This document shows positions 62,577 through 64,000 of a stretch of 64,000 nt of DNA, in pieces. Below the pieces are notes generated by a model that did no database searches, was not told where the DNA came from, and saw only the letters and a program-made list of their open reading frames with translations. A program made the translations under genes and the position numbers. Source of the DNA: Anaerolineaceae bacterium (GTDB lineage: Bacteria > Chloroflexota > Anaerolineae > Anaerolineales > Anaerolineaceae); the NCBI GenBank assembly GCA_016841525.1, contig JAENYZ010000005.1:21074-85073 (forward strand), written 5' to 3'. Each line of letters begins with the position of its first letter. Within the stretch, counting starts at the first letter, position 1.

Positions 62577-63083
62577 TTATTTTCCACCCGGGTCCATGAT
62601 CACACCGGAAATCTGATATGTGCTCGACATGGGGCTTTCTTTGAAATAGGTTGCCCGGGCTTGCAATCCCTCATAATCCCCGTACCCGCGCATTAAAGCA
62701 GATATATAACTGTAACCTTCAAGTTCAGTTATCTCTCCTACCCAAATGCCCTCCCAATAACCGCCCTCATTTTCGAGGTGGATTGTGCCCCACATCGGCC
62801 CGTAAGGGTGCGTCATTGTAAACTGGAAGTTCCAGTTTACTGTCAGAAACACATCGCCGCTAACACGTGGTTCACTGGGCACTGTATCAGTGCATTCAAG
62901 CAACCCATTACGCACATGATAAACACCATCTTCAGAGAACCACTCTCGCGCATACGACGTAATTACACCGCCGCACTCCTCAGAACCTTCATAAGGCGTT
63001 CTGATTGTTTGAGCGGACACGGGTTTTACCATGACGCCCAAAGCGATCAAACCAACAAGAATTATAAACGTCCATTTCTTCAT
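62577..63083 (-). CDS. Small secreted protein, GGYW family (related to 15395-15898)
   Basis: 168 aa. The signal peptide (MKKWTFIILVGLIALGVMV, cleavage near VSA-Q) is preceded by a strong AAGGAGGA site. The mature domain shares LENEGGYWEGIWVGEI and YISALMRGYGDYEGLQARAT with the secreted protein next to regulator 1, plus a conserved HxRNxxxxC block (YHVRNGLLEC here, HWRNCVVYF there). Three cysteines, of which two may pair. No named domain is recognised. Its position beside BTAD-STAND regulator 2 repeats the arrangement at 15.4-16 kb. Confidence 0.65.
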   Translation of the reverse strand: MKKWTFIILVGLIALGVMVKPVSAQTIRTPYEGSEECGGVITSYAREWFSEDGVYHVRNGLLECTDTVPSEPRVSGDVFLTVNWNFQFTMTHPYGPMWGTIHLENEGGYWEGIWVGEITELEGYSYISALMRGYGDYEGLQARATYFKESPMSSTYQISGVIMDPGGK

Positions 63084-63508
63084 TTTTGTTCCTCCTTATA
63101 CATTTACTGACAAACCAAAAAATTATCATTCGTCAACCGGATTTTTATTCTCTACAATTTGTGTTTTTTAGATTACATTGAAAGACTCCCGTTTTGACAA
63201 ATTCAGCATAGCATAATGACGTATTGGAAACGCATCGAAATCGCACCCAATCAGTTTCTGTAATAAAAAAGGGCTCACAAAATCACAGCACTTTTTTAGT
63301 TAACAGGTTTTATTAAACCAATAAAGCGGTTTCGGCAAGTTCCCCATAAAAATTTGAATTTAAAGAATATAAACAAAATGCTTTAAATAAATTTCAAACC
63401 TTAATACAGTTATTGATTAGGTTTACCCTACCGATTCCCCAGATACTTTTTTAGCAATTATTGAAATAGTATGGATTAAAAAAATATCCAGAAAATTCGA
63501 TCCCTCCT
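63084..63508. other. Intergenic region before the tandem array
   Basis: About 425 AT-rich bases with no convincing gene, hairpin or RNA; probably the promoter of the secreted protein near its left end. Confidence 0.4.
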
Positions 63509-63573
63509 ATGCCCCACGGGGACCATGGCCACGGTTTTAGCACCTGTCCCCCCTACGGGGATTGAAAGGGCAT
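63509..63573 (-). ncRNA. tRNA-like element, copy 1 (diverged)
   Basis: The closing stem is ATGCCC/GGGCAT instead of GTGCCC/GGGCAC, and one inner hairpin is TCCCC/GGGGA instead of TACCC/GGGTA; both changes keep pairing. The T-arm-like stem has one mismatch and its loop reads ACCATGG on the plus strand. Confidence 0.5.
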
Positions 63574-63599
63574 TTTCTTCTCTGTCCGTAAAAGCAAAA

Positions 63600-63624
63600 A
63601 CGACTCTATTTCCTAAAGAGTCGT
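63600..63624 (-). terminator. Terminator hairpin of array unit 2 (minus strand)
   Basis: ACGACTCT/AGAGTCGT stem; on the minus strand it follows element copy 2 by 3 nt and is followed by TTTTTGC. Equivalent hairpins lie at 63720-63744, 63839-63863 and 63958-63982. Confidence 0.75.
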
Positions 63625-63627
63625 TCT

Positions 63628-63693
63628 GTACCCTCACGGGGACCATGGCCCCGGTTTTAGCACTTGTACCCTCCACGGGTATTGAAAGGGCAT
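63628..63693 (-). ncRNA. tRNA-like element, copy 2 (diverged)
   Basis: T-arm-like stem CGGGG/CCCCG intact with loop ACCATGG (plus strand); the closing stem GTACCC/GGGCAT is weakened by a mismatch and a G-T pair. Confidence 0.5.
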
Positions 63694-63747
63694 TTTCTTC
63701 TCCGTCCGTAAAAGCAAAAACGACTCTATTTTCTAAAGAGTCGTTCT

Positions 63748-63813
63748 GTGCCCCCACGGGGACCATGGCCCCGGTTTTAGCACCTGTACCCTCCACGGGT
63801 ATTGAAAGGGCAC
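63748..63813 (-). ncRNA. tRNA-like element, copy 3
   Basis: Closing stem GTGCCC/GGGCAC, inner hairpin TACCC/GGGTA, T-arm-like stem intact but loop ACCATGG (plus strand) rather than the tRNA T-loop. Confidence 0.5.
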
Positions 63814-63866
63814 AAAAATTCAAGTATGTAAAGCAAAAACGACTCTTTTTTCTTAAGAGTCGTCCT

Positions 63867-63932
63867 GTGCCCCCACGGGGATTCGAACCCCGGTTTTAGC
63901 ACCTGTACCCTCCACGGGTATTGAAAGGGCAC
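63867..63932 (-). ncRNA. tRNA-like element, copy 4 (retains a true T-arm)
   Basis: On the minus strand it ends with CGGGG-TTCGAAT-CCCCG, a textbook tRNA T-arm, followed by GTGGGGGCAC. The rest (TACCC-GTGGA-GGGTA hairpin and GGT-GCTAAA-ACC mini-stem) is too short for a normal D-arm plus anticodon arm, so it is not a standard tRNA gene. Confidence 0.5.
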
Positions 63933-64000
63933 AAAAATTCAAGTATGTAAAGCAAAAACGACTCTTTTTTCTTAAGAGTCGTCCTGTGCCCCCACGGGGA

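Larger units (their letters stand above)
63509..64000 (-). repeat. Tandem array of about 120-bp units, each a tRNA-like fold plus terminator hairpin
   Basis: Units start at 63509, 63628, 63748, 63867 and 63986 (cut by the window edge); periods are 119-120. Read on the minus strand, each unit is a 65-66-nt structured element, three bases, a hairpin of stem ACGACTCT/AGAGTCGT, a U-tract, and a short A/T-rich spacer. The right end continues beyond the window. Confidence 0.9.

Noticed and set aside
63476..63899. Overlapping open frames on both strands encoding 40-residue peptide repeats
   Set aside because: They arise because three array units have a period of 120, divisible by three; there is no ribosome site or signal, and the RNA stems and terminators explain the sequence better.
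63509..64000. CRISPR array or integron attC cassettes as an explanation of the right-edge repeat
   Set aside because: The whole unit is conserved rather than repeat-plus-variable-spacer, there are no cas or integrase genes here, and the units lack attC core sites; terminators inside each unit fit RNA genes better.

Overview
The window looks like a chromosomal segment of a bacterium of the phylum Chloroflexota, probably class Anaerolineae. This is an inference from gene content: two giant SARP/BTAD-type regulators with a STAND ATPase core and TPR tail, many lipoproteins with Thr/Pro/Glu-rich linkers, secreted proteins carrying a YLPLI-like motif, a GH57 lipoprotein, an alkyl-DHAP-synthase-like oxidase, fused two-domain ABC permeases and IS30/integrase scars. 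No rRNA or protein-level taxonomic marker is present. Coding density is high, with short operons on both strands.

Layout. 1-10.5 kb: end of a PLP aminotransferase, a uridine-kinase-like nucleoside kinase, a GH57 lipoprotein, a GNAT protein, and an alpha-oxoamine synthase flanked by two paralogous jelly-roll lipoproteins. 10.7-15.9 kb: a membrane-anchored Mrr-like nuclease, an SPFH protein, a Gfo/Idh/MocA oxidoreductase, two small membrane proteins and a small secreted protein. 16-23 kb: BTAD-STAND regulator 1, facing a two-gene P-loop ATPase operon. 23.4-27.5 kb: an accessory-looking region with an esterase-fold protein that has lost catalytic residues, a tiny secreted peptide, a fused integrase/IS30 scar, a secreted YLPLI protein and tRNA-Pro(GGG). 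27.7-33.7 kb: an operon of FadR-like regulator, alkyl-DHAP-synthase/YgcU-like flavoprotein, glycerol-3-phosphate dehydrogenase, FGGY kinase and VOC protein. 34.2-40.2 kb: PHP hydrolase, a complete binding-protein-dependent ABC importer and a glycerophosphodiesterase. 40.2-46.2 kb: two coupled glycosyltransferases, HAD phosphatase, LarA-type racemase with an overlapping esterase, and a DJ-1/PfpI protein. 46.5-57.3 kb: heterodimeric ABC exporter, class II aldolase, cupin plus DUF692 (MNIO) enzyme facing a DtxR regulator, XRE-cupin regulator, NAD(P)HX epimerase with a terminated leader, a second ABC exporter and an IMPACT protein. 57.4-64 kb: a duplicated intergenic repeat, a small lipoprotein, a small conserved protein, BTAD-STAND regulator 2, a secreted protein related to the one beside regulator 1, and a tandem array of tRNA-like elements each followed by a terminator hairpin.

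How it fits together. The 27.7-40.2 kb block is a coherent glycerol-phosphate/glycerolipid theme (FadR, GlpD, kinase, alkyl-DHAP-synthase-like enzyme, GDPD and importer). The two BTAD-STAND loci are paralogous and each sits beside a small secreted protein of one family, which suggests a repeated sensory/regulatory module. The most unusual non-coding structure is the about 120-bp tandem array at the right edge, where base changes in diverged copies preserve pairing in two stems. All functions come from reading motifs by eye; no searches or folding programs were run.
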